Below, in pieces: positions 1 to 8,683 of a stretch of DNA of 27,828 nt. The notes under the pieces were generated by a model, which was not told the DNA's origin, did no database searches, and saw only the letters and a program-made list of their open reading frames with translations. Position numbers and translations under genes: made by a program. Numbering within the stretch: the first letter of the stretch is position 1; each line of letters starts with the position of its first letter. The DNA is from CAYLJO01 sp964383905 (GTDB lineage Bacteria > Acidobacteriota > Blastocatellia > Pyrinomonadales > Pyrinomonadaceae). Location: NCBI GenBank assembly GCA_964383905.1, contig CAYLJO010000065.1, forward strand, positions 1 through 27,828, given 5' to 3'.

Positions 1-83
1 AGTTTGAGCAGGGCGCCGTGAGGACCTTGAGTAACCGCAACAATATTTTCAGTTTTGAGATCCGATTCGTCAAGAGGTTTTAA
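1..83 (+). CDS. C-terminal end of a TamB-like outer-membrane assembly protein (partial)
   Basis: An open frame enters from the left edge (codons in phase from position 3) and ends at TAA 81-83, giving 26 residues that finish in SFEIRFVKRF. The alternating hydrophobic/charged pattern with a terminal Phe is typical of beta-rich outer-membrane-associated proteins. TamB/DUF490 proteins are commonly encoded directly upstream of a BamA/TamA barrel gene, which is what follows here. The TamB assignment therefore rests on the C-terminal pattern plus synteny, and only a fragment is visible. An unrelated beta-barrel protein is possible. Confidence 0.5.
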   Translation, partial: FEQGAVRTLSNRNNIFSFEIRFVKRF

Positions 84-85
84 CG

Positions 86-148
86 GGTAATCACTGGTTT
101 TGCCATCAGCCTTTGCTTTTACTGGCCACTGATTACTGATTACTTTTA
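86..148. repeat. Heptad-periodic repeat element R1 between tamB-like and bamA-like genes
   Basis: The interval reads as nine consecutive 7-mers: GGTAATC, ACTGGTT, TTGCCAT, CAGCCTT, TGCTTTT, ACTGGCC, ACTGATT, ACTGATT, ACTTTTA. ACTG recurs at the start of four of them. It fills the whole gap between the upstream stop (81-83) and the GTG start at 152. TAATCACTGG (88-97) and CCACTGATTA near 126-135 form an imperfect inverted pair. Related 7-nt-period elements occur elsewhere in the window. Confidence 0.6.
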
Positions 149-151
149 TCC

Positions 152-3100
152 GTGAAGTTTCATCGCCTTATCTTCATCATCGCTCTTCTGCTGGCCCCCG
201 CGCCGCTCTGCTTTGCGCGTGACATGCCGGGCCTCGGAGACTATGAAGGGCGACCCATTGCTGACGTCGAGGTCGTGTTCGAAAACTCGCCGCCTGATGC
301 GGCCGCCGAAGCCGAGTTCAGATCGGTGTTGTTAGCCGCACTCGGCAGTGAATATTCGGCGGTGCGCGTGCGGGCCTCCCTGCAATCGCTCCTTGACACC
401 AAGCTTGTCGCGTCCGCACGCGTCGAGGTGCGTGATGCGTCGGGCGGGGCGGCGCCGCCCCGGGATGGCCGGACTAATCGCCCCGTGCGCTTGCGCTATA
501 CCGTGCGCCGGCGAGTCCAGGTCAGAGACGTCAGGATTGATCTCACTCCGGTGATCAGTCCCGCCATCTCGGCAGACGAAATACGCGCCCGCGTGACTTT
601 GCTCGACCCGGGCTCGCCGGTCTCGGAGCAGAACCTTCGGCGCAACGCAGACGATATTCAAACCTACCTCCGAGACCGCGGCTTCTACAATGCCGATGTG
701 ACTTATTTAATGCAGCCCGACCCGAGCGGCGTCCGTGCGACCGTCACCTTCAGTGTCAAACCGGGCGAACAAGCGCATGTCGGGTCCTTTAACATTAACG
801 TTCAAGGCTTTGATCCCTCGCGGGTCCGACTGGCCCTCAGGTTACAACAGGGCGCGCCTTTTACGCGCACGGCGCTCGGCGATGACGTGACACGCATCCG
901 CCAGGCGATCATCGCTCAGGGGTATCTCGCGCCGGTGCTAGATGATCCGCGGGTCGTGAGGGATCCGCAGAACAACCTCATCAACGTAGAGCTGAACGGC
1001 TCTATCGGTCCACATGTCACGGTGCACGTCAACGGCTACCAGGCGAGCGAAAAGGCCGAGCGCGACCTCCTGCCGGTCAAGCGCGAGGGTAGTCTTGACT
1101 ACTCGGCGATCGTCGAAGGCGAGCGGCGGATCCGCAACAAGCTCCAGGAGGATGGCTACTTCTTCGCCGAGGTGACGGAGGTCTGTAACGTCACCCCGCC
1201 GACCCCGTCCGTGGAGGCGAACAATTCCCCGACGGCCTGCCAGAACTTGAACCCGGAAGACCTGAGCGGGCATAACGTCGACATCACTTATAACGTTGAC
1301 CGCGGCCGCCGCTTTAAGCTGACGGATATCCGCATCGAAGGCACTAATAAGATCAGCTACGACGATGTCGCCGATCAACTGAAGACCCGGAAGGCCAACG
1401 CGCTCGGCTTCATACCGCTTCTCGGCTACGGCCGCGGCTATACGAGCAAAGACTCGCTGGAGAGTGACCGGCGGACCATCGAAGCGCGGATGCATGACCT
1501 CGGCTACAGGCGCGCGGTCGCAACCGTGCGGCAGGGCGTCTCAATTAACGGCGAGAATCTGATCATCACCTTCGACGTCAACGAAGGACCGTTAACGCGC
1601 ATCGCCGGCGTCGAGCTCAAGGGTAATGAGATTTACACCGCCGCGCGCCTGCGTAATGAGCTCAACCTGGTGATCGGGGCGCCATTTTCCCGCTCGCAGG
1701 CCCGCGCCGACGGTAATCGTATCCTTAACCTCTACGCGCGCGACGGCTACATCGATGCGAAGCTCGATTTCTCAGTCGTTGACCTCCCGAAGAAGAACGG
1801 TGATGAGCAGGTGCGGCTCGTCTACAGCATTAGAAACGAGGGCGACAAGGTTTTCATCAACCGTATCGTTGTCAACGGCGTGAGGCTGACCAAGAGGGAG
1901 GCCGTCCTGCGAGCCATCCCCTTAACCGAAGGTCAGGTGCTCCGCGCCGACCAGCTTTCAGAGAGCGAGCGCATACTCTACGCCACGGATGTTTTTCGAC
2001 AGGTCATCATCTCCACCCAGCCCGCGGGGGAAACGGCCTCCGGCTTTAAAAAGCGCGACGTGATCATCGACGTCGAGGAGCTCAAGCCGCGTGTCCTGAC
2101 CTACGGGGGCGGGTATTCAACCGACAGCGGCCCGCTGGGCTTCGTCGATCTCCGCAACGTCGACCTGTTCGGTAAACTGCGCCAGGGCGCGCTCAGGACC
2201 CGAGACAGCAGGCTCCAGCAGTTGCTGCGCCTCGAATATCTCGACCCTTACTTTCAGCGCTACGGTAAGAGACAGTTCGCGCCGCTCACGTTTTCAGCAC
2301 AATACCTGCGTGATTTGACCATCACGCGCTTCTTCCGCACGACGGGTGACCGCGGCAGCTTCGGCATCGTGCAGCGGCTGGATCAGAAGAATAATCCGAT
2401 CGACATTACCGGACGGCAAACCAAGCAACCCACCCTCAACCGATTTACCCTCACGGCCGAAACACAGCGGGTCCTGAGCCAGAAAACGCGCAGCATCGTT
2501 TTTCTCCGTTACACCTATGAAGACGCGCGACTCTTCAACCTTAGCAGCCTGTTGATTGAGTCGATCTTAAGACCTGATCGCGCTATCCGCACCTCGCGGT
2601 TCGGCGTCTCGTTCGTCCGCGACACCCGTGAGCAGTGCGCGGATGACGCCTCACAGCGGCCGCTGACAACGCCGCCCGGTGCGCCCGAGCCGTGCAAATA
2701 TAACCAGTTTGATGCCACGCACGGCGACTACCTGTCGCTCAACTACGACATCGCGCTCCGCCAGTTGGGCGGCAATATGTCTTTCAATAAGCTCCAGGCG
2801 AATTACCGCCGCTATTACAAGGTGGAGCCCTTGCACGGCACCGTCTTCGCCGGAAACCTGTCGCTCGGTCTCGCCAACGTTTTTAATCCGCGCGACCGTA
2901 CCGGGAAGGGGTTAAGTGATCCGACTAACTCGACGCTGCCCATCAGCGAGAGGTTCTTCGCCGGCGGCTCGACGACTTTGCGCGGCTTCGGCTATCAGGA
3001 AGCGGGCCCGCGCGACGTCGCCCCCGAATGCTTCAAGGATCCGAATGTCTTCAAAGATCAGAAGCTGCTGGACCAATGCCGAATCGTACGCAACGATAAG

Positions 3101-3481
3101 GGCGAGCTGACCGGTCTCAACCCGTTCACCGTGCCCATCGGCGGCAACGCGATGGCGATCGTCAACCTGGAGGCGCGTGTGCCGTTGACGAAGCTCTTTC
3201 AGGTGGTGCCGTTCTACGACGGCGGCAACGTGTTCCGTTTCGTCAGCGACATTTTTCACCGCGGCCCGCGCCCCGGCGAAGACCCGAACCAGCGCGCGCA
3301 CTGGACGAACACGGTGGGCCTCGGGTTCAGGATCAAAACGCCGATCGGCGGCTCAATCGGCGTCGACTACGGTTACCTTCTCAATCCGCCGGCCTTCGAA
3401 CTGCCGACGCCGGGCCCCCAACATTCTATCTTTCGGTTGAGTCCCGGGCGAATTAATATTCGATTCACACAGACATTCTAA
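152..3481 (+). CDS. BamA/TamA-family outer membrane protein assembly factor
   Basis: 1109 aa outer-membrane insertase of the Omp85 superfamily. It has a Sec signal peptide (about residues 1-22, cleavage likely after LCFA). About seven POTRA-like units follow, beginning near residues 34, 120, 205, 286, 386, 482 and 565, each with a beta strand such as LTDIRIEGTNKIS followed by paired helices and a GYxxA-type strand. A surface-antigen beta-barrel runs from about residue 645 to the C-terminus. The barrel carries LRGF at 943-946, matching the conserved (V/L)RG(F/Y) loop-6 motif, and the protein ends in Phe (RFTQTF), the usual barrel signal. E. coli BamA is about 800 aa with five POTRAs and TamA has three, so this is a long, POTRA-rich version. 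The start is GTG at 152, immediately after repeat R1, with no clear Shine-Dalgarno. A TamB-like end upstream and a SurA-like gene 12 bp downstream support an outer-membrane biogenesis operon. BamA versus TamA cannot be decided from sequence alone. Confidence 0.92.
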   Translation: MKFHRLIFIIALLLAPAPLCFARDMPGLGDYEGRPIADVEVVFENSPPDAAAEAEFRSVLLAALGSEYSAVRVRASLQSLLDTKLVASARVEVRDASGGAAPPRDGRTNRPVRLRYTVRRRVQVRDVRIDLTPVISPAISADEIRARVTLLDPGSPVSEQNLRRNADDIQTYLRDRGFYNADVTYLMQPDPSGVRATVTFSVKPGEQAHVGSFNINVQGFDPSRVRLALRLQQGAPFTRTALGDDVTRIRQAIIAQGYLAPVLDDPRVVRDPQNNLINVELNGSIGPHVTVHVNGYQASEKAERDLLPVKREGSLDYSAIVEGERRIRNKLQEDGYFFAEVTEVCNVTPPTPSVEANNSPTACQNLNPEDLSGHNVDITYNVDRGRRFKLTDIRIEGTNKISYDDVADQLKTRKANALGFIPLLGYGRGYTSKDSLESDRRTIEARMHDLGYRRAVATVRQGVSINGENLIITFDVNEGPLTRIAGVELKGNEIYTAARLRNELNLVIGAPFSRSQARADGNRILNLYARDGYIDAKLDFSVVDLPKKNGDEQVRLVYSIRNEGDKVFINRIVVNGVRLTKREAVLRAIPLTEGQVLRADQLSESERILYATDVFRQVIISTQPAGETASGFKKRDVIIDVEELKPRVLTYGGGYSTDSGPLGFVDLRNVDLFGKLRQGALRTRDSRLQQLLRLEYLDPYFQRYGKRQFAPLTFSAQYLRDLTITRFFRTTGDRGSFGIVQRLDQKNNPIDITGRQTKQPTLNRFTLTAETQRVLSQKTRSIVFLRYTYEDARLFNLSSLLIESILRPDRAIRTSRFGVSFVRDTREQCADDASQRPLTTPPGAPEPCKYNQFDATHGDYLSLNYDIALRQLGGNMSFNKLQANYRRYYKVEPLHGTVFAGNLSLGLANVFNPRDRTGKGLSDPTNSTLPISERFFAGGSTTLRGFGYQEAGPRDVAPECFKDPNVFKDQKLLDQCRIVRNDKGELTGLNPFTVPIGGNAMAIVNLEARVPLTKLFQVVPFYDGGNVFRFVSDIFHRGPRPGEDPNQRAHWTNTVGLGFRIKTPIGGSIGVDYGYLLNPPAFELPTPGPQHSIFRLSPGRINIRFTQTF

Positions 3482-3490
3482 AGAAGACGC

Positions 3491-3586
3491 AAGGTGAAAG
3501 GTAAAATGCAAAAAGTTAAAAGCTCGAAATTATATAGTTATTCTCGTCTTGTATTGCTTACCTTTTGCCTTTTCTTTTGCCTTACC
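3491..3586. repeat. Heptad-periodic inverted element R2 overlapping the start of the SurA-like gene
   Basis: The left arm 3491-3522 reads AAGGTGA, AAGGTAA, AATGCAA, AAAGTTA, AAAG. The right arm 3556-3586 contains CCTTTTG, CCTTTTC and TTTTGCC words and is an imperfect reverse complement of the left arm. The pair flanks about 33 bp of AT-rich sequence. The left arm holds both candidate starts (GTG 3494, ATG 3506) and encodes a Lys-rich N-region. The right arm encodes the hydrophobic LTFCLFFCL core of the signal peptide. Confidence 0.6.
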
Positions 3587-4198
3587 CCGCTTTGCTTTGC
3601 GCAGGATGTGGTTGACAAAATGGTCGCCACAGTCAACAGCGGCGCGCATGACGGCCTGATCACTTACTCCGACCTCTTGTGGCAGATGGCACTTCAGCCC
3701 GGGACGCCGCTCTCGAATCCGAGATCGGAAGACTTGAATAAGGCTTTGCGACTGCTCGAAGACCAACGGCTGATTCTACAAGAGGCGGAGAAACTACCGG
3801 CGATTACTCCAACGGACCAGGAAGTTAAGGACGCGTTAGACGAGCTTACCAGGCAGTTCCCATCACAGGCGGAGTTTCAACAGCGTCTTGAGACGGTCGG
3901 GTTAAGCTCGGACCAGTTGAGGGAGATCGTGCGGCAGCGTGTATCAATAGATAAATATCTGGACTTCCGCTTCCGTTCTTTTACAGTCGTCACGGAGAAG
4001 GAAATCGCCGACTATTATCGTGATGTTTACAGGCCGCGCTGGCAGCAACAGCACCCAGGGGTTATCGTGCCAACGCTTGAGAAGGTCCACGACGTTATCA
4101 AGAATCAGCTCACCGAATCCAAGGTTGAGTCAGACATTGATACGTTCCTGGATACGGCACGACAGAGCGCCGAGATTATTGTTCTAAATCCGGTCTGA
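3494..4198 (+). CDS. SurA-N-domain periplasmic chaperone-like protein, no PPIase domain
   Basis: 234 aa secreted protein related to the N-terminal chaperone domain of SurA/PpiD-type peptidyl-prolyl isomerases. A Lys-rich N-region is followed by a Leu/Phe/Cys-rich core ending LCFAQD, so cleavage is likely near residue 37. The mature part starts VDKMVATVN, the usual SurA-N opening strand. Helices follow with LRLLEDQRLILQEA and TPTDQEVKDALDELTRQF, matching the family's helix and 'x-P-T-x-x-E-V' pattern, and a final helix near residues 195-225. E. coli SurA is about 430 aa with two parvulin domains; here there are none, so catalysis is not expected and the role is probably OMP chaperoning. It sits 12 bp after the BamA/TamA-like gene. 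The start may be GTG 3494 or ATG 3506; both lie inside repeat R2. Confidence 0.82.
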   Translation: MKGKMQKVKSSKLYSYSRLVLLTFCLFFCLTPLCFAQDVVDKMVATVNSGAHDGLITYSDLLWQMALQPGTPLSNPRSEDLNKALRLLEDQRLILQEAEKLPAITPTDQEVKDALDELTRQFPSQAEFQQRLETVGLSSDQLREIVRQRVSIDKYLDFRFRSFTVVTEKEIADYYRDVYRPRWQQQHPGVIVPTLEKVHDVIKNQLTESKVESDIDTFLDTARQSAEIIVLNPV

Positions 4199-4282
4199 GT
4201 CATCCCTACTTAGCAGCCGGCCTGCCGGGTTGAGCCGAAGGCCAACTGTTAAACAACTGATCGATGTACCGGGAAACCCGGA

Positions 4283-4317
4283 GCGGGCGCTCTTCTTCTA
4301 AGATATAGAGCGCCCGC
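4283..4317 (+). terminator. Hairpin after the outer-membrane biogenesis operon
   Basis: GCGGGCGCTC (4283-4292) pairs perfectly with GAGCGCCCGC (4308-4317) across a 15-nt AT-rich loop. It lies between the SurA-like stop and the patatin gene. Only a short TTTT follows (near 4323), so it could be a weak intrinsic terminator or a processing/stabilising hairpin. Confidence 0.45.
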
Positions 4318-4363
4318 CTCCGCTTTTGGGCGCGGCGGGATCACATCGCATCACGAAGGAGAT

Positions 4364-5275
4364 ATGTGGCGTAAGCACTCAGGCAAGGATTCAGGCGGGA
4401 AGCAGAGGCCGCTCGTCGGGCTCGCGCTCGGCGGGGGGGCCGCGCGCGGCATTGCGCACGTCGGCGTCCTGCGAGTCCTAGAAGAGCACAAAATTCCGAT
4501 TGATTTCATCGCGGGCACGTCAGCCGGCGCAATCGTCGGCGGCGCGCTGGCTTCCGGTTTGCCACTCGCCGACATTGAAAAGATCGCCTTGAGCTTGCGC
4601 TGGCGCGATATGGGCCGCCTGACGGTCTCACGCCTCGGGATTCAGTCGAATGCGCGCATGGAGGATTTTATCCGGGCACGCTTTCCCGTGACCCGTTTCG
4701 AAGACCTACCTGTCCCTTTTGCTGCCGTCGCCACGGATCTTCATTCCGGCTCTGCGGTCATCATGAGCGGTGACGGCGATCTCCCATTTGCCATTCGGGC
4801 CAGTTGCGCGATACCCGGCTGGTACGTCCCCGTCACGGACAAACGCCAGCGACAGTTAGTCGATGGCGGACTGGTGGCCAACGTTCCTTCGGCGGCGGCG
4901 CGCTCACTGGGCGCGGATCTTGTCATCGCGGTTGACGTTAACGCCGAGGGCGCGAAATTTTTAGGCCCCCCGCAATCCGTTTTCGGCGTACTTTTGCAGT
5001 CCATAATGGTCGTTCAGCGAACTGCCTCGTCCCACCAATGGCAGGATGCCGACATAGTTATCATGCCTCGAGTTGGTCATATCCGCTGGGATGAAATGAC
5101 GCGCGCCGGCGAGTTGATCGCCGCCGGCGAACAGGCCGCGCGCTCAACCATTGAAAGGATTAAACACCTGCTCGAACCTGCTACTGAACCCCCTCTCAAA
5201 TGGTATCAACTCCGCCGCCGCAGCCGCACTCAGCAGCCACCAGAAGACAAACGCCGAATGTCACTGCTCCGCTAG
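4364..5275 (+). CDS. Patatin-like phospholipase (RssA/NTE family)
   Basis: 303 aa serine acyl hydrolase of the patatin family. The oxyanion-hole glycine motif LALGGGAARGIAHVGVL lies at about residues 20-36. The nucleophile elbow G-T-S-A-G has Ser53, and the catalytic Asp is in VDGG (Asp167), so the Ser-Asp dyad is complete. The length (about 300 aa) is normal for bacterial RssA-like proteins. There is no signal peptide; a cytoplasmic or membrane-associated lipase/lysophospholipase is expected, but the substrate cannot be read from sequence. A good Shine-Dalgarno (GAAGGAG, about 4354-4360) precedes the ATG. The C-terminal tail from about residue 275 is basic and looks disordered. Confidence 0.92.
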   Translation: MWRKHSGKDSGGKQRPLVGLALGGGAARGIAHVGVLRVLEEHKIPIDFIAGTSAGAIVGGALASGLPLADIEKIALSLRWRDMGRLTVSRLGIQSNARMEDFIRARFPVTRFEDLPVPFAAVATDLHSGSAVIMSGDGDLPFAIRASCAIPGWYVPVTDKRQRQLVDGGLVANVPSAAARSLGADLVIAVDVNAEGAKFLGPPQSVFGVLLQSIMVVQRTASSHQWQDADIVIMPRVGHIRWDEMTRAGELIAAGEQAARSTIERIKHLLEPATEPPLKWYQLRRRSRTQQPPEDKRRMSLLR

Positions 5276-5854
5276 CTGTTGTACTTTGGATCACTCATCT
5301 GAAGTCCGGGATTCTCAAAGTTCAAATTATGTATGAATCGCGAACACTGCTCCCCGTGCCTCTCTGCTTACCGTTGTCCTTTCAGCGCTTGATAATAGCA
5401 CTTAAACCCTTTTATACCCTTGTGATCCGCAATCCCGGTAACCTGGCCGCAGATGCTGAGTAGGCGGGTGGCACATCCGTTGCTGAGCGTTAGGGGTGCA
5501 GTAGAGTCCAAAAGATTTTGAGGGGTAAAGCAAATGAGAGAGTTAGCCAACACCTTCGCGCAACTAGCAGCGATCATCATGATTCTGATCACCCTGGCCA
5601 TTTCAACCGCAGCATTTTCCCAATGGATAAGCTAACCACAAGCGCGCTGTCGGGGTCGGTGAGGGTGTGTGGTCAGCCTCTTAATTGAAGTAGCCCGAAT
5701 CGCCTCTCCTACGGCCGCGTAACGCTCTCGATCAAGCGTGAGAGCGCAGGAATAGAATTCGACGTCAATTGAACGTTTATCACCAGCAATCAAGGATGAG
5801 CTTTGGGCAATGGGAGGCACGCGCCACCCGGGGGATCCGTTTACTTAAAAACGC
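5276..5854. other. Gene-poor gap between patatin and PBP genes
   Basis: About 580 bp. Besides the 33-codon ORF listed separately, a possible promoter is TTGATA (5389-5394), an 18-nt spacer, then TATACC (5413-5418), pointing towards that ORF. A 7-bp perfect inverted repeat (CGCTCTC 5723-5729 / GAGAGCG 5740-5746) lies downstream of the small ORF and about 110 bp upstream of the PBP start. Longer open frames here lack family features or a ribosome-binding site. Confidence 0.4.
5534..5635 (+). CDS. Putative 33-aa single-span membrane micropeptide
   Basis: ATG 5534 to TAA 5633-5635 encodes 33 residues: a short polar start (MRELANTFAQ), a continuous hydrophobic stretch (LAAIIMILITLAISTAA, about residues 11-27) and a short tail FSQWIS. 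A purine-rich GAGGGG ends about 8 nt before the ATG, good placement for a ribosome-binding site. A possible promoter lies about 115 bp upstream. The product would be a single-pass inner-membrane micropeptide or a bare signal-peptide-like sequence. I recognise no family. Short ORFs arise by chance, but the hydrophobic block plus RBS makes this worth keeping. Confidence 0.4.
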   Translation: MRELANTFAQLAAIIMILITLAISTAAFSQWIS

Positions 5855-8434
5855 ATGGCTATCGAAGTTATATCCGTACCGGAACGGCGTCGCATTATCG
5901 GCAGCGTGGGCCAGGCTGTCCGGCGAAGCGCGAAGATTGCTGCCATGCATCGACGTCGAATCATCTTCCGCTCTATCGCCGCCCTGCTAGCGCTTACGCT
6001 CGTCGCAGCAATTCTCTTCCTCTTTTACTCTTACAACTCGTATTCAAAAATCGTCGACGCGCGCCTTGCGAGCGGTTACCTGACGAGCCGCGCCGGGATT
6101 TACGCCGCGCCGCGCTCGTTGCGGGTCGGCCAGGCGCTATCGAGTAACCGGTTGGTCTCGCTTTTGCGGCGCGCCGGTTATATCGAGGCGGACGCCAGTG
6201 ACGTCTGGAGCGGGAGTTTCACCGCGCAAGACGGAACGGTTGAAATCCACCCGCGCCGTTCGGGCACGAACAACGGACCGTCTATCGTGCGGGTCGGCTT
6301 CGATAAGAAAGGTCGGATCTCGGAGTTGACCGGCGACGTCGTTTCGTTCGAGTCTTACACGCTTGAGCCGGAGATCCTGACGAATGATGCGGGCATGAAG
6401 GCGGGCACACACCCAACACTCGCTTTCCACGACATTCCGCCCGTGCTTGTGCATGCGATACTCTCCATTGAGGATCGCCGTTTCTTCGAACATTCTGGTC
6501 TCGACCCGTTCGGCGTGGGGCGCGCGCTCCTGCGTAACGCCGGCGACGAACGGATCGGACAGGGCGGCTCGACCATCACACAGCAGCTCGTCAAAAACAC
6601 TTACCTCTCGCCGGAGCGCACCTTCCGCCGCAAGTTTGCCGAAGCGATGATCGCCTTCACGCTCGAGCGACGTCTCTCCAAGCAGGACATCTTTGCGCTC
6701 TACGCCAACGAAGTCTACCTGGGCCAGCGTGGCGCGGTGGGCGTGCGCGGTGTCGAGCAGGCCGCCCGTCTCTATTTCGGGAAAGAGTTAAAGGAGTTGT
6801 CGCTGGCGGAAGCGGCGACGATCGCCGGGATGATTCAAAGCCCGAGCCGCTACGCCCCCGACCGCCATGCGGAAGCCGCCACCGCGCGTCGCAACACGGT
6901 GCTCGGCGCGATGGCGCGGGACGGCGCTATTACAAACGAACAGGCGGCTGCCGCTGCGAAAGAACCGCTCGCCGTGGCGTCCCTGAAAGGAACTGACGGA
7001 TCACTCGCGCCCTACTTCATAGACTATGTCAACCGCGAAGTCGTCGCCCAGCTTGAGGCGACAGGCCAGCAGGACGAGCGTGACCTGCGCATCTACACGA
7101 CGATCGATCCGGATTTGCAGCAACTTGCCGAGGACGCCGTCAAGCGCCAGCTCGAACGGCTCGACAAAATTTATCGGGGGCGTGGTGTAGCGCCGCAGGC
7201 GGCGCTCGTCGCGCTCGATCCCGAAACAGGAGACGTGCTGGCCATGGTGGGCGGGCGCAACTACGCCGACTCGCAGCTGAACCGCGCGACGGATGCCGCG
7301 CGCCAGCCCGGCTCGACCTTCAAGCCCTTCGTTTATGCTGCGGCGCTTGAGAGCGGCATCTCGCCCCTGACGATGTTCAAAGACGCGCCGCGCGAGTTCT
7401 TCTATGACCGGCACGCCGTCTACCGCCCAGCGAATTATGGTGGCTCGTATTCAATGCGTGACGTGACGATGCGCACGGGGCTCGTTAAATCGCTCAACGT
7501 GGTGACAGTTGACGTGGCGATGCGCACGGGATTAGCCCGCGTCTCGCGTCTGGCTGAAAGCTTCGGCTTAACGAAGCCGGCACCCTACCCTGCGCTCGCA
7601 CTCGGAACGAATGAAGCGAGTCCGCTGAAGATGGCTGCCGCTTATACGGCATTTGCCAATAACGGTCAGCGTGTTGCGCCTCAAGTCATCGCACGCGCCA
7701 CGAACTCCTCCGGCGCAACCGTTTTCCAGGCCCGTCCGCAAGCGCGAGAAGTCATTAGGCCAACCACCGCATACATGGTGACGGACATGCTCGCGGATGT
7801 GATAGATCACGGCACGGCGCGCGCGGCGCGCGGGGCGGTGAAGAAGACAGCGGTCGCGGGCAAGACGGGGACTTCGCGTGACGGGTGGTTCGTCGGCTAC
7901 ACGCCGAATCTTGTCTGCGCCGTGTGGATAGGGTTCGACGATAACAAGCAACTCGGCCTGACAGGCGCGGAGGCGGCCTTACCAGCATGGACTGAATTTA
8001 TTAAAGGCGCGGTCGAGTTGCGCCCGGAACTGGGCGGCGAAGCCTTCAAACGCCCGGCCGGAATTATCGATATCGAGATCGATCCCGAGACGGGCTTGCT
8101 CGCCACCCTTTCATGCCCGCAACGCGAGCGGATGGCTGTGACGGGCACCTTCGCCCCGACCTCCGAATGTTACAAGCACAGCGAGCTTTTACAACTCGTC
8201 GCTTCGGCTAACCAAACGGAATCTTATGATCCCGCAACGTTCACAAACGCGCAGGCGGAAGACGGGCGCACCGCCGCGAAACAACCTGTTACGCGCCAAC
8301 CGCCGCGCCCCACCACCTCCGTCGGTGAGATTGAGGTGCAAACGCTAAGATCAACTCGCGTGGAAACGGATGCGTACGGGCACCCGACGCTCGTCAACGA
8401 GATGCGCGCCAATTCAAGAGGCGGGCCGAAGTGA
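5855..8434 (+). CDS. Class A penicillin-binding protein (PBP1B-like glycosyltransferase/transpeptidase)
   Basis: 859 aa bifunctional peptidoglycan synthase anchored in the inner membrane. A basic cytoplasmic tail (1-36) is followed by one transmembrane helix (about 38-60). A region near 65-170 (SGYLTSRAGIYAAPRSLRVG) resembles the UB2H-type segment of PBP1B. The GT51 domain carries catalytic Glu206 in SIEDRRFFEH and the GQGGSTITQQLVKN motif (235-248). The transpeptidase domain has all three motifs: S487-TFK (SxxK), S546-LN (SxN) and K670-TG. A Pro/Thr-rich tail follows about residue 800. The length is normal for PBP1B. No clear Shine-Dalgarno precedes 5855; ATG 5946 (MHRRRIIFRS) would still leave a basic anchor and is a serious alternative start. 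Transcription probably ends at the hairpin at 8498-8541. Confidence 0.95.
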   Translation: MAIEVISVPERRRIIGSVGQAVRRSAKIAAMHRRRIIFRSIAALLALTLVAAILFLFYSYNSYSKIVDARLASGYLTSRAGIYAAPRSLRVGQALSSNRLVSLLRRAGYIEADASDVWSGSFTAQDGTVEIHPRRSGTNNGPSIVRVGFDKKGRISELTGDVVSFESYTLEPEILTNDAGMKAGTHPTLAFHDIPPVLVHAILSIEDRRFFEHSGLDPFGVGRALLRNAGDERIGQGGSTITQQLVKNTYLSPERTFRRKFAEAMIAFTLERRLSKQDIFALYANEVYLGQRGAVGVRGVEQAARLYFGKELKELSLAEAATIAGMIQSPSRYAPDRHAEAATARRNTVLGAMARDGAITNEQAAAAAKEPLAVASLKGTDGSLAPYFIDYVNREVVAQLEATGQQDERDLRIYTTIDPDLQQLAEDAVKRQLERLDKIYRGRGVAPQAALVALDPETGDVLAMVGGRNYADSQLNRATDAARQPGSTFKPFVYAAALESGISPLTMFKDAPREFFYDRHAVYRPANYGGSYSMRDVTMRTGLVKSLNVVTVDVAMRTGLARVSRLAESFGLTKPAPYPALALGTNEASPLKMAAAYTAFANNGQRVAPQVIARATNSSGATVFQARPQAREVIRPTTAYMVTDMLADVIDHGTARAARGAVKKTAVAGKTGTSRDGWFVGYTPNLVCAVWIGFDDNKQLGLTGAEAALPAWTEFIKGAVELRPELGGEAFKRPAGIIDIEIDPETGLLATLSCPQRERMAVTGTFAPTSECYKHSELLQLVASANQTESYDPATFTNAQAEDGRTAAKQPVTRQPPRPTTSVGEIEVQTLRSTRVETDAYGHPTLVNEMRANSRGGPK

Positions 8435-8497
8435 AGGTCATCTAACCGCCATCACCGCGCACGGCTTGCAACTGCGAGCAGAGACGCGTAAGTTAAT

Positions 8498-8541
8498 CGA
8501 GAGGGCGAACGATTGATGATGTCGAATCGTTCGCCCTCTCG
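8498..8541. terminator. Strong 17-bp hairpin, bidirectional terminator candidate
   Basis: A perfect 17-bp stem (8498-8514 with 8525-8541) encloses a 10-nt loop. It lies between the ends of the converging PBP (+) and acpS (-) genes. Flanking T/A runs are short, so termination could serve either strand. Confidence 0.65.
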
Positions 8542-8683
8542 TTTGCTGAAAGAAGCAAGGATACCGGTGCCGGTTTGATACCACCTTTTTGCGACCGCGG
8601 CCGCCCGCCGGATGTGGGACCGCGGCTTTCCGGCTGAGGTAAGCTCTAACTTCTGAAGAGGTTGCGGCGTGAGCTTCGCATCC

